In this document: positions 1 through 10,629 of the stretch, in pieces | Position numbering within the stretch: position 1 is the first letter of the stretch | Layout of the letters: each line of letters opens with the position of its first letter | DNA from: Pleurotus djamor | Lineage: Eukaryota; Basidiomycota; Agaricomycetes; Agaricales; Pleurotaceae | Assembly (NCBI GenBank): GCA_029747585.1 | Contig: JAPEVF010000047.1 | Location: 1-64,000 of the forward strand | Direction of reading: 5' to 3' | Length of the DNA: 64,000 bases | Position numbers and translations under genes: made by a program | The notes under the pieces: model-generated | Told to the model about the DNA's origin: nothing | Databases searched by the model: none | The model's input: only the letters and a program-made list of their open reading frames with translations

Positions 1-1
1 A

Positions 2-3000
2 GATCGTGCCCTCGACGCTGCACAACGGCCCCCGCCCGTCCGTGTCACAACCCCGTCTCGTGGTCAGTCCGCCGTATTTTTCCCAGTCCGCCTGCCACTG
101 ACCTCTCCCANGTCTCCCACCGATCCACTTCCTGATGCTGCCACCCCAAATCTCCCAAGGGTCCCCGTCCCAATGCTCAACAAGGTCAACATCGTGGTCA
201 CGGCTGACGCTGATCGCTACTTCCTTGTCGACATAAGCGGCGCAAAGGATCCGGCTTTCATAAAGGAACGCATCTTCAACAAGGTGTGTCCCATCAAAAC
301 TGCCTGTTGTTCTCTCCATTTTACCTTGACATCCAGCTTTCCATCTACGAGGAAGAAGACCAACGCCAGTTTTCCATCTGGCGCACAGAAATAGGCTCGT
401 ATGCCCTTGACACCGCGCTGACAGATGACCGTTTGTTCGAGCTCTGTCGGGATAAGGGCGACTCAAAGGGGACGCTCAAGTTCCTCGTCTCTTACACGTC
501 CGCACATGTCCACGAGTCCCTACCTCAGCCCGTCGCGGAATCATCGTCCAGGCCGGCACCCCCGGTTCTTCCAAGCTATGGCGAAAATACGGCACCACTC
601 AGGCTAAAACGTCCATCTCGCTCACGCCAAGGCAGTCTCTCTTCTGCCAGCGATCCTCGAATTGATGCCAACAACGGTTATGAAGCCGACCTTGATAATC
701 CAGACAGAGAGAGTCGCAGGGCCACCATTCGTCCCTCCCCACACCCCCACTTTTCGCCTCAATCCGTCCCTACAAACCCGCCATCCCCTCTGAACACACG
801 TAAACCAACCCAAGCTTCTCGGAATCTCTCGCCTCTGCCTCGTCCTCCTTCGCCACCGCACAATTCTCGACGGCCATCAACGGCTGATACGAGTCCGTCG
901 CAATCTCATCATGTCTACGGGTCTCCTGCTCCTCCTCCTCTTTCACCAAGCCGTCCGAGCTTCGCCTCACCCGATGAAGACCCACTCTTGCCCCCTCAAC
1001 CTAGATGGCGGCATGACAGATCTGGATCTGACGCTGCTGCGGAAAGAGAGCAAGCTATCAAGATGGAAGAGCAGCACAACCCTCATACATGGCGACCTCC
1101 GTCATCAAAGCGATCAGACGTTAACCTTTCCCGAACCCGCATCAAGCGCAATCCTATCGAAGACGACTGGGTGCATGTTGATCCCTACAGCAAGGATCCT
1201 CCTCGTGGTCTACATTCAATGTCTTCTAGACCACACCTGTCGCCCATGAGACCTAAACCTGGCTCTTCCTATACCTCACGGCCTGGTATGACAATACCCA
1301 ACATTACAATCCCAGATCCGCCCCGAAATCCTCCTCCCGCTGTGCCTGTCACCAATGAACCTCGTCTTGGACCTTCCAGTCGGCCTCCAGGTCGAACCAT
1401 GCAACCACCGTGGCCGGTGTCCTACAAACATGAAGATAGGCCAGAGAACAAGGCTATGATTACGTCTTCAACACATTGGAGTAGGATGCTCAAGGGTACG
1501 AAGAGTATGGACAACTTGAAGCATCCGACGAACCTAACGCCTGGTCGTCGAAACCACCCGAGTCGACTTGCTGGTAGCAGTGCATCCCCTTATCCAACTC
1601 CTCAGGTTCCGCAAAACCGCCATCGCCCCCTTCCTGTGCAAGGTCCTTCGCATTCCGCTTCCATCGATTTCAGTCAAACTCACTATGCCAATCGCACGCC
1701 TCCCTTGAACTCTACTAACCTCACTGTATCATCCAGTGATCCTCATCCCCGCCCGCAATCTGCTCTTGGTGACCACCCCACATCTCCTCATCAGCTTCAA
1801 GGTCGGCAGATGCAGTCGCCAACACAGACGAATGAAGTCCCACAGGATATTCTTCGCTCGCCACGAGCTATCTCTCCTGTTCGCTCGTACCCTTCTGCTG
1901 GTATCTATGGTACTCGAACTATCACGCAAGGTGACCGTGGATTCTCTATCCCGGAGGCCCACCGCACCCCTCCTCGTAGCCCTACTAGCCCACGAAGCCC
2001 ACGCTATCCTAACAGACACCCTGGTATGGATGGTACCCCCTCAGAACATGGCTCAGTCAGTAGCGACGGCTCCAGGACTCTCATGGCGGACTATTCAAGA
2101 ATGGCCAGCCAATACATGAACGCCAGTATGAGCGAATCCACCCTGATCCCTGGACGACCGAGGAACGATGCGGATGTACCCACATCCCCACATCCCCCAT
2201 CATCACCCTCCGACGTGTCTAAACTCTCCACCCCCGTCACTCCACACAACCAAGACCTTGACGATTCCGACAGTGATGCTGAAGGTGGCACGATGTGGGC
2301 GAAACCTCCGATAACGAACTTCCTTCCAGACAATGGCAAGACTATGATCCAACGGCCTCCTTTGAAAGTCCAAATCGAAAATGCGAATGGAAGTGTTTAC
2401 CCTGTTTCTGTTCCGAGTACTGGTTCTGAGTCCTCGCGTTCCAACCTTAACTCGTCCAAAATGTCGAGTGCTGTCCCCAGTATTTCGCCTTCTCCGAAAG
2501 ACGTGGATCGCGGTAGCACGTTCATTGATAACCGTGATTACACTTGGGCTCCTCGACCTCCTCCTGAGGATGTGTACGACCATTTGGAGAAGTTCTTCCC
2601 GCTGCATGACCTGGATAAACCAGTCATTGAAGCTAGCTCTGGAGGAACGTCTCCGACTGCTCCCGAGTACCCACCTGTGCCGCCTCTTCAAGTCAACCAT
2701 GACCGTGCTAAAATCCGAAGCAAGAAGTCTATTCGTATTGTGGCGGAGGAACATAAGAAGCGGATTGACCGTACGTCGAAGGCTGATGCGATGACACATA
2801 CGAGTATGTCTCGAAAGAGAAGTACGAAGTTGTGGGGTAGTCGATTGGAGGAGGTTACGACGATGCATGCTGCGAAGGTGGGCCTTGGAATGAACCTCCC
2901 GGATTCTCCGCCAGGTGGTCCCAGTGAGTTTTATATCACTTTGGCGTTGTCGTATATCCTGACTGATTTAATATTTTCAGCTACCTTCAAATGGGTGCGC

Positions 3001-4089
3001 GGAGAGTTGATTGGTAAAGGGACATATGGACGTGTCTACTTGGCTATGAATGCAACTACTGGCGAGATGATGGCAGTCAAGCAGGTTGAGATCCCCCAAA
3101 CAGCTAGTGATAAGAATGACACGCGCCAAGTTACCGTTGTCCAAGCACTCAAATTGGAGAGTGAAACGCTCAAAGATCTCGATCACCCGAATATTGTACA
3201 GTATCTTGGATTCGAGGAAACACCGTCTAATCTCAGCATGTACGTCCAATTTTTTTTTTCTGGATCTTCTAAAAGCTGGTAGTTGACGTAGTTGGGGCCA
3301 GATTTTTGGAGTATGTTCCTGGTGGCTCTATAGGAAGTTGCTTGCTGAAGCATGGCAAGTTTGATGAAGAGGTTACCAAGTCGTTTACTGGACAGATATT
3401 AGCTGGGTTGGAATACCTCCATTCAAAGGGCATTCTTCATCGGGTGCGTGATTTATTTTTAATGATAATGTCGTGAGGATTATTCAGGATTGCTGATGGT
3501 TCTACAGGATATGAAAGCGGATAATATTCTTGTTGAGAAGTCGGGTATATGCAAGATATCTGATTTTGGCATTTCGAAGCGCACGGACGATATGGGTGGT
3601 GGTGCGATGACTGCCATGCAAGGTACTGTCTTCTGGATGGCACCCGAGGTGATCAAGACCCAGAAGAACGGGTACAATTTCAAGATCGACATTTGGAGTG
3701 TTGGTTGCGTTGTTTTGGAGATGTGGGCGGGCATGCGTCCGTGGGTGGGAGACGAAGCTGTTGCTGTGATGTTCAAGGTAATACGCGAATTTTTGTGCGT
3801 GTCCTTCGCGAGTCTCACGCTGACGATGCTTTTTTTGTTTTAAAGCTGTATCAAGCCCAGCTTCCGCCGCCGGTACCGGAGGATGTTGTGTTGTCAGAGT
3901 TGGCAGATGACTTCCGGAGGAAATGTTTTGCAATGTCCGTCATCGTTTTGCTGTTGAATGGCATCACATCTCACCTTTTCTGTCTTTTTTCTTTCTAGTA
4001 ACCCGGACGAGCGCCCAACAGCTTCAGAACTGCGAAAGCACAAGTATTTGGAACTCGCAGAGGGATGGACATTCAATGGATTCGTCTAA
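2..4089 (+). CDS. BCK1: MAP kinase kinase kinase, Bck1-like (5' end outside window)
   Basis: Probable cell-wall-integrity MAPKKK that would phosphorylate an Mkk-type MAPKK in the cytoplasm. The frame is open from the left edge. Exons read as 2-283, 337-2923, 2981-3239, 3302-3443, 3508-3777, 3846-3934 and 3999-4089. Near the start is a small folded region ([19 protein letters not shown], then FIKERIFNK joined by splicing to [12 protein letters not shown]), as expected for the RA/ubiquitin-like region of Bck1. About 850 residues of Pro/Ser-rich linker follow. The C-terminal kinase domain has the glycine loop GKGTYGRVY, the VAIK-type lysine in MAVKQVE, the catalytic loop HRDMKADN, DFG in SDFGISK, and APE in WMAPEVI. 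The kinase is complete and ends WTFNGFV. The gene name is inferred from domain order and kinase type. Confidence 0.88.
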
Positions 4090-4394
4090 CCAACCATATC
4101 ATCTCATTTTTATCATCTCANCCCATTTTTTTCTTCTTCCTTGCTCATCTACTCTGCTGCATATCCACGTTGTTCTTCTACACAATTTCAGTATCACTCA
4201 CGTCGTCNTTTTTTTCTCTCTCTCTAACTCGTGTCGACCACCCTCATTGTTCATTAGTCCATCTTTCTTTACAATATTTGTAACAGAATAATCTGCATAA
4301 TGTACCTGCATTCCCATGACGTCAGTTTCGACGATTTTATGCTTTGGTTGGTGGCTCCACTGACGGACTGCGTTTTTGTATTTGAGACTTGACC

Positions 4395-6418
4395 ATGTTA
4401 CGGTTACACCAGGATAACGACACCGATGATGCGCAGAATAAGGCTGCGTCCACGATACAGAGGACTTGGAGGAAGAGGAACGACGCCACATCGAAGTACA
4501 TGACTACGGAGTTGCGTTGGACAGATGCAATAGAGGATGCCAAGTTAAAGGTACGGTTGTACTTGGATGGATCGAACTAGTAGAGTTGTGCCTTACGAAC
4601 GTGTGTAGACGTCTAGGGACGCAGCGGAGCGAGGACTGGATACTCCACGCGCGCGGTGGAAGCATGCGGTCTTGCTTGCGCGTAAACTTCAGGACGGAAA
4701 TGACAACCCTAATTTGCCTGGAGACGACCACGACGACCACGATGCTCAACGGAAACACCTGGAAACGCAACATTGGCTTGAGCTCGTCGATGGGTACGTG
4801 CGTTTCGACCTGGAAGCACTTACTTCCTGGTTTGGTTTTACCCTAACTAATATTATTACTATATAGGAAGCATCGTTATGGATCCAACTGTTGAGTCATT
4901 AATCTCCTTTGTTTAATCGTTAGGTAAATGTAACTGATTATTTCGTTAGTGAAGGTCAGTCCGTGTCATGCTTCAAGGTCACGGTGACCGTCATTAGACC
5001 CTCCATAGTGGTACCACCAAAAGTGGTGTCAGTCAGACACTTCGGACAACTTCTTCAAATGGTGTGTCGCTTACTTCTTCCTCTAGCCCCACTGATTACA
5101 TGACCCAGGCTTGACAAAGGAGAAGGAAGAACGATCTCCCTCAAAGAGTGTCCTCGTGAACAACTCGAGAAAGAGGTAAAGCTGCGCTATCTTCGGGGAG
5201 CATTAAAATTGATACCGAGGAACAACATCTTTAGCGAATAACGTACGTGTAAACCCCGTGCATACTCGATAACGCGGGTTTGACGGTCTCCAGATATTTG
5301 ACAGCAGAGCAGCGTTAGTGTTCCATGCTACCGAGCAACTTGCTTCTTGGTCTGATCGAGGCTTAGGCTTGAATTATTTGGTCGAAATTGATTCCGAAGG
5401 TAAATTACGGTGGGCCCGCAACCGAGAGCTCGTCGATACCTCGGCAGGACACTGGAAGGACGCTGGAAGCGGTGGAGGCATTGTGCCAGAAGATTCACCT
5501 GCTGGCACTATACACGGTCCCGCAGCCAACATCAGTCCCCTTTCGTCACGATCATCTCTGAATACACCGATGCATTACGCGGAACCCATCTCTGGGAAAT
5601 CCAAGGTCACCAGGATGATGAAGAAATATTTGACGGTTCACGGGATCATCAACAGGCTGCTACGGAAAACTGTCCGTCGTAATACCTGGATATACGTCTC
5701 AGTGAGTATCGTTCCGTTCAATTGTGTCCCATCCTTTGATAATAGCACATCAGGACAAGAAGTGTCAGTTTGTACTTGAGTTACTAGATGGCACTCACGA
5801 CCCTACTTTTTCAATTAAGTCAATCTCTTCATTGGAATCAAGGGTAGGTGTACATACGCCCGACAAGCAACTGTAACTGAAATCTTTCAGAAACGGGGGG
5901 ATTCCAGCATTCCTCTCTCCTGGCTGGCGGTCAAGTCACTTCGGCTGGTTTGATCACAGTTAAAGAAGGGATCATACATACATTATCCCCTCTATCTGGG
6001 CATTATCGGTATGTGTCTGCGAACCCTCTGAATTTATCCACATCGCTTACTTAGATATTCATAGGACCACGATCGATGTGAGCATAGGTGTTCCCTCTAA
6101 CGGTGATAGTTGACTTTGAAGCTGAAGTTTGGGTAGCCCTTCCACCATTTTATCGACGTACTTGCGTCCCGCGGTGTTGACATGAGTAAAGCTAAGATTA
6201 GCAAAGCCGAGGCAGCTCTGTGGGGGTAAGTAAAGCCTCATGGATGTAAAAGCCAGGTCTAACGGATACAAAGGATCGAACACATCACCAAGGTGAAGAA
6301 GGCTGCAAGCCGGGTTTCGCAACAAGGAAAGACTAAGGGAAGAGAGCAAGTGCAAAGTGCAATGCATGACGGTTGGAAACGTGATGTCTTCGAAGGCAGG
6401 AAGCAACAAGACAGTTGA
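4395..6418 (+). CDS. Fungal IQ-motif (calmodulin-binding) protein assembled from 15 exons, four of them 13 nt or less
   Basis: Member of a fungal family with an N-terminal IQ motif (AASTIQRTWRKR) and conserved blocks HWLELVDGKHRYGSN, NFFKWLDKGEGR, YLTAEQRLNYLVEID, LFIGIKETGGFQHSS and LSPLSGHYR. The function is unknown to me; the IQ motif implies calmodulin binding. Exons inferred by following the blocks: 4395-4550, 4609-4793, 4867-4889, 4950-4954 (5 nt), 5009-5061, 5109-5175, 5235-5242 (8 nt), 5294-5313 (20 nt), 5367-5701, 5754-5763 (10 nt), 5820-5843, 5891-6008, 6065-6077 (13 nt), 6137-6225 and 6274-6418. All introns are GT...AG, 47-73 nt. Without the tiny exons the frame meets stops or loses conserved residues, for example a stop right after HRYGSN. 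The start is the first ATG before the IQ motif. The 3' end converges on the CZIB gene, 87 nt away. Confidence 0.85.
4950..4954 (+). other. 5-nt microexon (TGAAG) of the IQ-motif gene
   Basis: The upstream exon ends AAC-T at 4889 and the downstream exon starts TGG-TAC-CAC at 5009. Inserting TGAAG gives AAC-TTG-AAG-TGG, that is GSN-LK-WYHQKW, which restores the conserved block. The flanking introns are 4890-4949 (donor GTTGAG, acceptor TTAG) and 4955-5008 (donor GTCAGT, acceptor ATAG). Removing it costs two codons and shifts the frame. Confidence 0.75.
5235..5242 (+). other. 8-nt microexon (CGAATAAC) of the IQ-motif gene
   Basis: It joins LEKE (exon ending at 5175) to YLTAEQR (exon starting at 5294) as LEKE-RIT-YLTAEQR, with the last Thr codon split AC|A. 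The flanking introns are 5176-5234 (GTAAAG...TTAG) and 5243-5293 (GTACGT...CCAG). Reading straight through either intron meets a TAA or a wrong frame. Confidence 0.75.
5754..5763 (+). other. 10-nt microexon (GACAAGAAGT) of the IQ-motif gene
   Basis: It codes DKK plus the first base of a Phe codon that is completed at 5820, giving WIYVS-DKKF-NLFIGIKE. The flanking introns are 5702-5753 (GTGAGT...TCAG) and 5764-5819 (GTCAGT...TAAG). The resulting NLFIGIKETGGFQHSS block is conserved in the family as I remember it. Confidence 0.7.
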
Positions 6419-6505
6419 AAAGGCTAGAGGCTAAAAAGCGACTGGCAAGTTGAAGCGTTCAGATTTTTATTCCCAAATTCAAATTTGTGATGCTGGACAT
6501 GGATA

Positions 6506-7309
6506 TCAAGGTGCCCTGGCCCAACTGCTTTCTATGGAGGAAACACCGACTGGGAGGGCAGCCTGGGAGCGCTTTAGTATGCATTAAACTAAGTGAGGTA
6601 CTGTCGTCACCTTTTCGTCGTAGTCGACCCACTCCCCGGAGTCTAGTTCGACTTCGGGGAACTTTGCGCCGGAAAGCCCTTCACATTTCCAAGTTCCCTA
6701 TGTGGCGATCAGTACCGCGCTTTGCACGCAAGATGATCGTCTCCGTACTCTAGGATCAAATCCGATAAACTCTAAGCCTCTGCATTCTATTGTGAGTAAT
6801 GGAGCGAATTGCCCATTCTCATCACAATACGGTTGAAGGGGGGTTGTGTCAAATTTGGCCGAACTTTCTCGTCTACCTTTGGAACGTTGGGATAGCTTAG
6901 CTGGGTTGGCTTACCGGTGATATCGGTTTCACATACACATAGAGCACTTCCAGACGAAATGGGCCGTAGCACCTTTGCCTCCAGATACTTGCGTTTCTTC
7001 CTGAAATCAAATAGCACCAGATATTACTATGGTGCTGAGGGGCTCACATACAATGCGGTTGAGCGAGACAAACTTCGGGTGGACTTCATGACAGCTATTG
7101 CATTTGACCTACGTCACATCCTCTAAGATGAATAGGCTCAATATGTGGATGCAAGGACGGGGATGCCAACTTGGAAGAAGTATTCGAAGGAATCTGAGGC
7201 AGGGACTAATTTGGTAACATTCTCAAGTTCGGCTTTGATTGATAGTTGGAGGCGCTTTGAAATATGTCACTTTCAAAGTTGTTAGATATGAAAGTCGACG
7301 TACGACCAT
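6506..7309 (-). CDS. CXXC zinc-binding protein, CZIB/DUF866 (UPF0587) family
   Basis: Small zinc protein of the eukaryotic C1orf123/UPF0587 family. Its biochemical role is poorly known. Exons on the minus strand: 7304-7309, 7171-7254, 7052-7108, 6933-7000, 6749-6872, 6611-6697 and 6506-6562. The product starts MV-RLQLSIKAELENVT and carries two CxxC pairs (VKCNSCHEVHPK and FVWKCSMCIRE). The family's GGKGATAHFVWKC block comes next, followed by LLTIECRGLEFIGFDPRG and a Trp near the C-terminus (SSIESSWARAP). Length is about 160 aa, as expected. The first coding exon is only the six bases ATGGTC. The start lies 127 bp from the divergent mS35 start, so the two probably share a promoter. The longest frame in any one exon is short, so ORF finders miss this gene. 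Confidence 0.85.
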
Positions 7310-7436
7310 GATGATGATGGTGGATGGATGAGCGATGTCTCTAGACTGGGCGGTAAATCCGAGTTTGCCTTTGTTTGACGGTTTGTCGCCGGTAGGCGCT
7401 AATTTTCTTCCGCTGCACTCCTTCATACGCCTTCCA

Positions 7437-8329
7437 ATGCGTCCGCTCCAAAATGCGTTTGCCTCCCTTCCACGTCGGGTGACGCCAGCATGCCATTCCC
7501 GTACTCAACTTCGTCACTTCCACCCATCAACGACGGCTCTTGCGCGTCGTACACGCATGGAAGATAAACTTACCTCCGACGAAGCCCTTGACCTCCTGGA
7601 CGATGAATTTGACGACGACGACACAGCATCTGCTGGTCATTTGATGCTCAGGGAGCATAGGCAGACACTTCACTATCTCCGCCTCATAGAACACGAGATG
7701 CCTAAACTAGTCGGTGCGCGTTTTGCTATAAACTCGCCAGATTCAGTATTGATGAATTGTAGCCTTCCGTAAACCTTTCGTTCCACCGACATCAAAGGAA
7801 CCACTCGTTGTGCGCTCTATCGATTATCTCGGGGAAGCACATCCTGCTACGTTGAAGCGCGTTGTGGTGGTGGCCGTGGACGACCTTCCCCTCCACGACC
7901 CTGCTGCAATCCACAAGTTCAAACTCATCGCAGGTCCTAGGTGGACTCCGACACCCCCTGCAGACGCGGGCTTCAGTAAGACGCGGGAGCACGGCAATGG
8001 TTTCCTGAAGATTTCTTGCGAAGATTTCCCCAGGCCTGCAATGAATTTGAAATGGATCAGTGACACTTTGGACCGTCTCATTCTGGAAGCAAATGTACGC
8101 GTTATTCATCTATCAGGAACGCGAACTAATTGCCTTTTAGTCCAAGAATGAAACGTTTGCTGACGTACCGCTTGATTTGCGTCATGTCTACGCGAAAGCA
8201 CGAAAACATAAGAAGGGCGAGCACCTCCGAGGTCGCGTGTTCAACCGCCCGACTATCAGGGACTTCCCTACTGAATGGCTACCCCCAAAGTCCGGTGGGA
8301 ATATGGTACCTCTCGCTTCCACACCCTAG
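7437..8329 (+). CDS. RSM24: Mitochondrial small-subunit ribosomal protein mS35 (Rsm24/MRPS35 family)
   Basis: Component of the mitochondrial ribosome small subunit. Exons 7437-7713, 7763-8094 and 8141-8329. The N-terminus is Arg/Ser/Ala-rich without acidic residues (about residues 1-40), as in a matrix presequence. The central domain contains VVVVAVDDLPLHDPAAIHKF, LIAGPRW, ISCEDFPRPAMNLKW and LDRLILEAN, the pattern of the MRP-S28/mS35 domain. The C-terminal exon is basic (YAKARKHKKGEHLRG). I took the ATG at 7437 rather than the open frame upstream because the frame upstream has no ATG and this one begins a plausible presequence. The final exon ends at TAG. Confidence 0.82.
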
Positions 8330-8472
8330 CAGATTTCTCAACATTTACCTTCTATCATACAATATCTTTCCACGAATTCAGTGTTGTCTCCGGATGATGC
8401 CGGTTTTGCCGAATAATTCAGTCCTCGCCTGGCTTGCTCCCGTTCCTTCCCTCCTCTTCTCTTCCTCCACAA

Positions 8473-9618
8473 ATGGTCAAAGCATCTGTTGTCCAGGCAT
8501 CTACTGATTCTTACTCGCTCTCCAAAACGCTCCATAAGTTTGAACGGCTGGTCCGTCTAGCGCAGGAGAGGGACAATTCCGAACTCGTTGTCTTTCCCGA
8601 AGCTTTGTGAGCTCCCAGATGATATCACACATGTAATATCATGCCTAATTTGCTTCACCTATCAGCTTTGGAGGTTACCCTAAAATGTCGACCTTCGGGG
8701 CTGTCGTCGGAGAACGCTCGCCAGAAGGCCGTGAGGAATTTCTGCGCTATTATAACGCCGCAATAGAAATTCCCTCCTTTGCTACCCAAGAAATTGAACG
8801 GGTCAGTAAGGAAACCCAAGTATTCATTGTCTCTGGTGCCGTCGAACGGGATGGCGGTACATTGTATTGTACCGTCATCTTTGTGGATCCCAAGAAGGGC
8901 TATATCGGAAAGCACAGAAAACTAATGCCCACGGCATCCGAAAGGGTAATTTGGGGTCAAGGGGACGGCTCGACGCTTCCTGTCGTGAGTGCCAATTTCG
9001 GCGATGCAGAAGTGAGCGCGAAGCTGTCGGCTACAATATGCTGGTCTGTCCTATACCTTCTCCTGGTGGCAACTCATTGATCGATCGCACAATGAAGGGA
9101 GAACTACATGCCACTTCGTAAGCTCGAGTTTAACGGCGTCATCGTATTGGCATCTTTGACGTCCTTTGTCGCCAGTCAGGACCTTCTATTACTCGCAAGG
9201 CACTCAGATATATTGCGCTCCAACTGTGGATGCAAGACCTGTCTGGCAAAACACCATGACCCATATTGCTTTGGAAGGGCGGTGCTTCGTATTGTCCGCT
9301 TGCCAGTTTGCCCAAGAAAAAGATTTTCCGTCCGATCACCCAGTGGCTGACCCCAACTCTCGCCACCCAGATAACATCATGATTGCGGGCGGGAGTGTAA
9401 TTATTGGCCCCCTTGGAAACATTCTTGCAGGTCCTTTGTTGGGGAGCGAAGGTGTCCTTTCGGCTGAGCTAGACCTGGACGAATGTATCAGGGGTAAATT
9501 CGACCTTGACGTAGTCGGTCACTACGCTCGTCCTGACGGTGAGTCGGTCAATACGCTTTCAGTTCCTCCCTTGACACCACAAATTACAGTGTTTAAATTG
9601 ACGGTCAATACAAATTAG
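8473..9618 (+). CDS. Nitrilase (C-N hydrolase superfamily, branch 1)
   Basis: Hydrolyses organic nitriles to carboxylic acid and ammonia; the natural substrate cannot be told. Exons 8473-8606, 8666-9043, 9098-9117, 9176-9538 and 9590-9618. The catalytic triad is visible: Glu in VVFPEAF, Lys in IGKHRKLMPTASE, and Cys in TICWENYMPLLR, the last built across the 20-nt exon 9098-9117. The typical nitrilase ending HYARPDVFKLTVN is completed only in the last 29-nt exon. Other conserved stretches are GGYPK, SQGTQIYCAPT and IALEGRCFVLSACQF. Length is about 320 aa, normal for a nitrilase. No signal peptide, so presumably cytosolic. Confidence 0.88.
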
Positions 9619-9763
9619 TCTGGGTTGTCAATGAACAGATGATCGGGTTGCTCTTTGTCCTGGCCACCCCACTTGGCCACTCTACTTTGATCGGTGAATT
9701 GCCATGCTTAGGGCTATGATTTGGCCACTTCGCGACAATAGCCACCTGTGGTATATCCATCTC

Positions 9764-9770
9764 TATATAA
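9764..9770 (+). promoter_or_regulatory. TATA-box-like element upstream of the orphan ORF
   Basis: TATATAA about 59 bp before the ATG at 9829, followed by a pyrimidine-rich leader. This is the usual spacing in compact fungal promoters. It supports the orphan frame being a gene but proves nothing about expression. Confidence 0.4.
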
Positions 9771-9828
9771 GCTGAGGGCCGGTTAGTTCTTCCTCACCAC
9801 GTCTACGATTCCCCTCACTTTCGACAGC

Positions 9829-10332
9829 ATGTCTCCCATAACCGACGCTCGTCACGCCCTCCTCTCCGTGATACATTCTAAGCATATTGCCGGGTCGTCG
9901 GACGATGGTATGGACATCAACGAGGATGTCCCTTACTGTGATGAATCTTTCAACGCACGCTCGCCCCTCAAGCCCAAGGGACGTACTATCTACAGTGCTA
10001 GAGGAAGCCCGCAGCAACTCTCAAAGAGGGACCAAGCATCGGACGATGACTATTTTTCTCAACAATTCCGACGGCCCCGCTCCGATGGTCCACGCAACAC
10101 GACTGTTTTCCAAGCACCCGTTGGGTCGATCACTCCTGGGACCCCATCCGATTCCGGCAAGACAAGCAGCCCGAGTCAAATCAACAAAATTCAAGATACC
10201 AGCGTCGTCTCTATGATACCCGCCCCCGCACATGCCCACAGCGTTGACTGGCTTCAGAACCGCGAACTGGACTCGATATTCGAGCTGTACATTAACTTAG
10301 ACCAGTGTGGCCCCTCGGACGAAATGCTTTGA
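9829..10332 (+). CDS. Uncharacterised Ser/Pro-rich acidic protein, single exon (orphan-like)
   Basis: An intact 167-codon frame without introns, unlike its neighbours. I do not recognise the product. It is polar and probably disordered, with acidic stretches (SSDDGMDINEDV, ASDDDYFSQQF) and proline/serine sites such as NARSPLKPKGR and APVGSITPGTPSD that resemble substrates of proline-directed kinases. It ends ELYINLDQCGPSDEML. No signal peptide or membrane segment. A TATA-like TATATAA at 9764-9770 sits about 59 bp upstream of the ATG, and the ATG is in a TCTCC-rich leader. It could be a lineage-specific gene or, less likely, a spurious ORF. Confidence 0.55.
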   Translation: MSPITDARHALLSVIHSKHIAGSSDDGMDINEDVPYCDESFNARSPLKPKGRTIYSARGSPQQLSKRDQASDDDYFSQQFRRPRSDGPRNTTVFQAPVGSITPGTPSDSGKTSSPSQINKIQDTSVVSMIPAPAHAHSVDWLQNRELDSIFELYINLDQCGPSDEML

Positions 10333-10629
10333 TACCCTGGCCACATATACTTGCATATCTTATACCACTATTTTTTATGGATCACGATTGTACTCCAGTA
10401 TCACTATCACGACAGATGCGCTTCCGTAGCATGCACTTATATATACCTCGAAAGCCTCGCGTCAACTGCATGTTCGAATTCGAGCAGTCTCACTTAAAGT
10501 TGGCCGCACGAGGCAATGTGTCGGTGTAGCTTCCAACTAAAATGAACCATACTCGATGGAAGCAATATTCCTGGGTAACGCTTTTTCGCTAAGAACCACA
10601 ATTTTTTAGTTTATTGACGAGGGGTCGCG

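Noticed and set aside
2203..2868. 221-codon open frame on the minus strand
   Set aside because: Shadow of the Ser/Pro-rich linker of the MAPKKK; Arg-rich and low in complexity, without any known domain.
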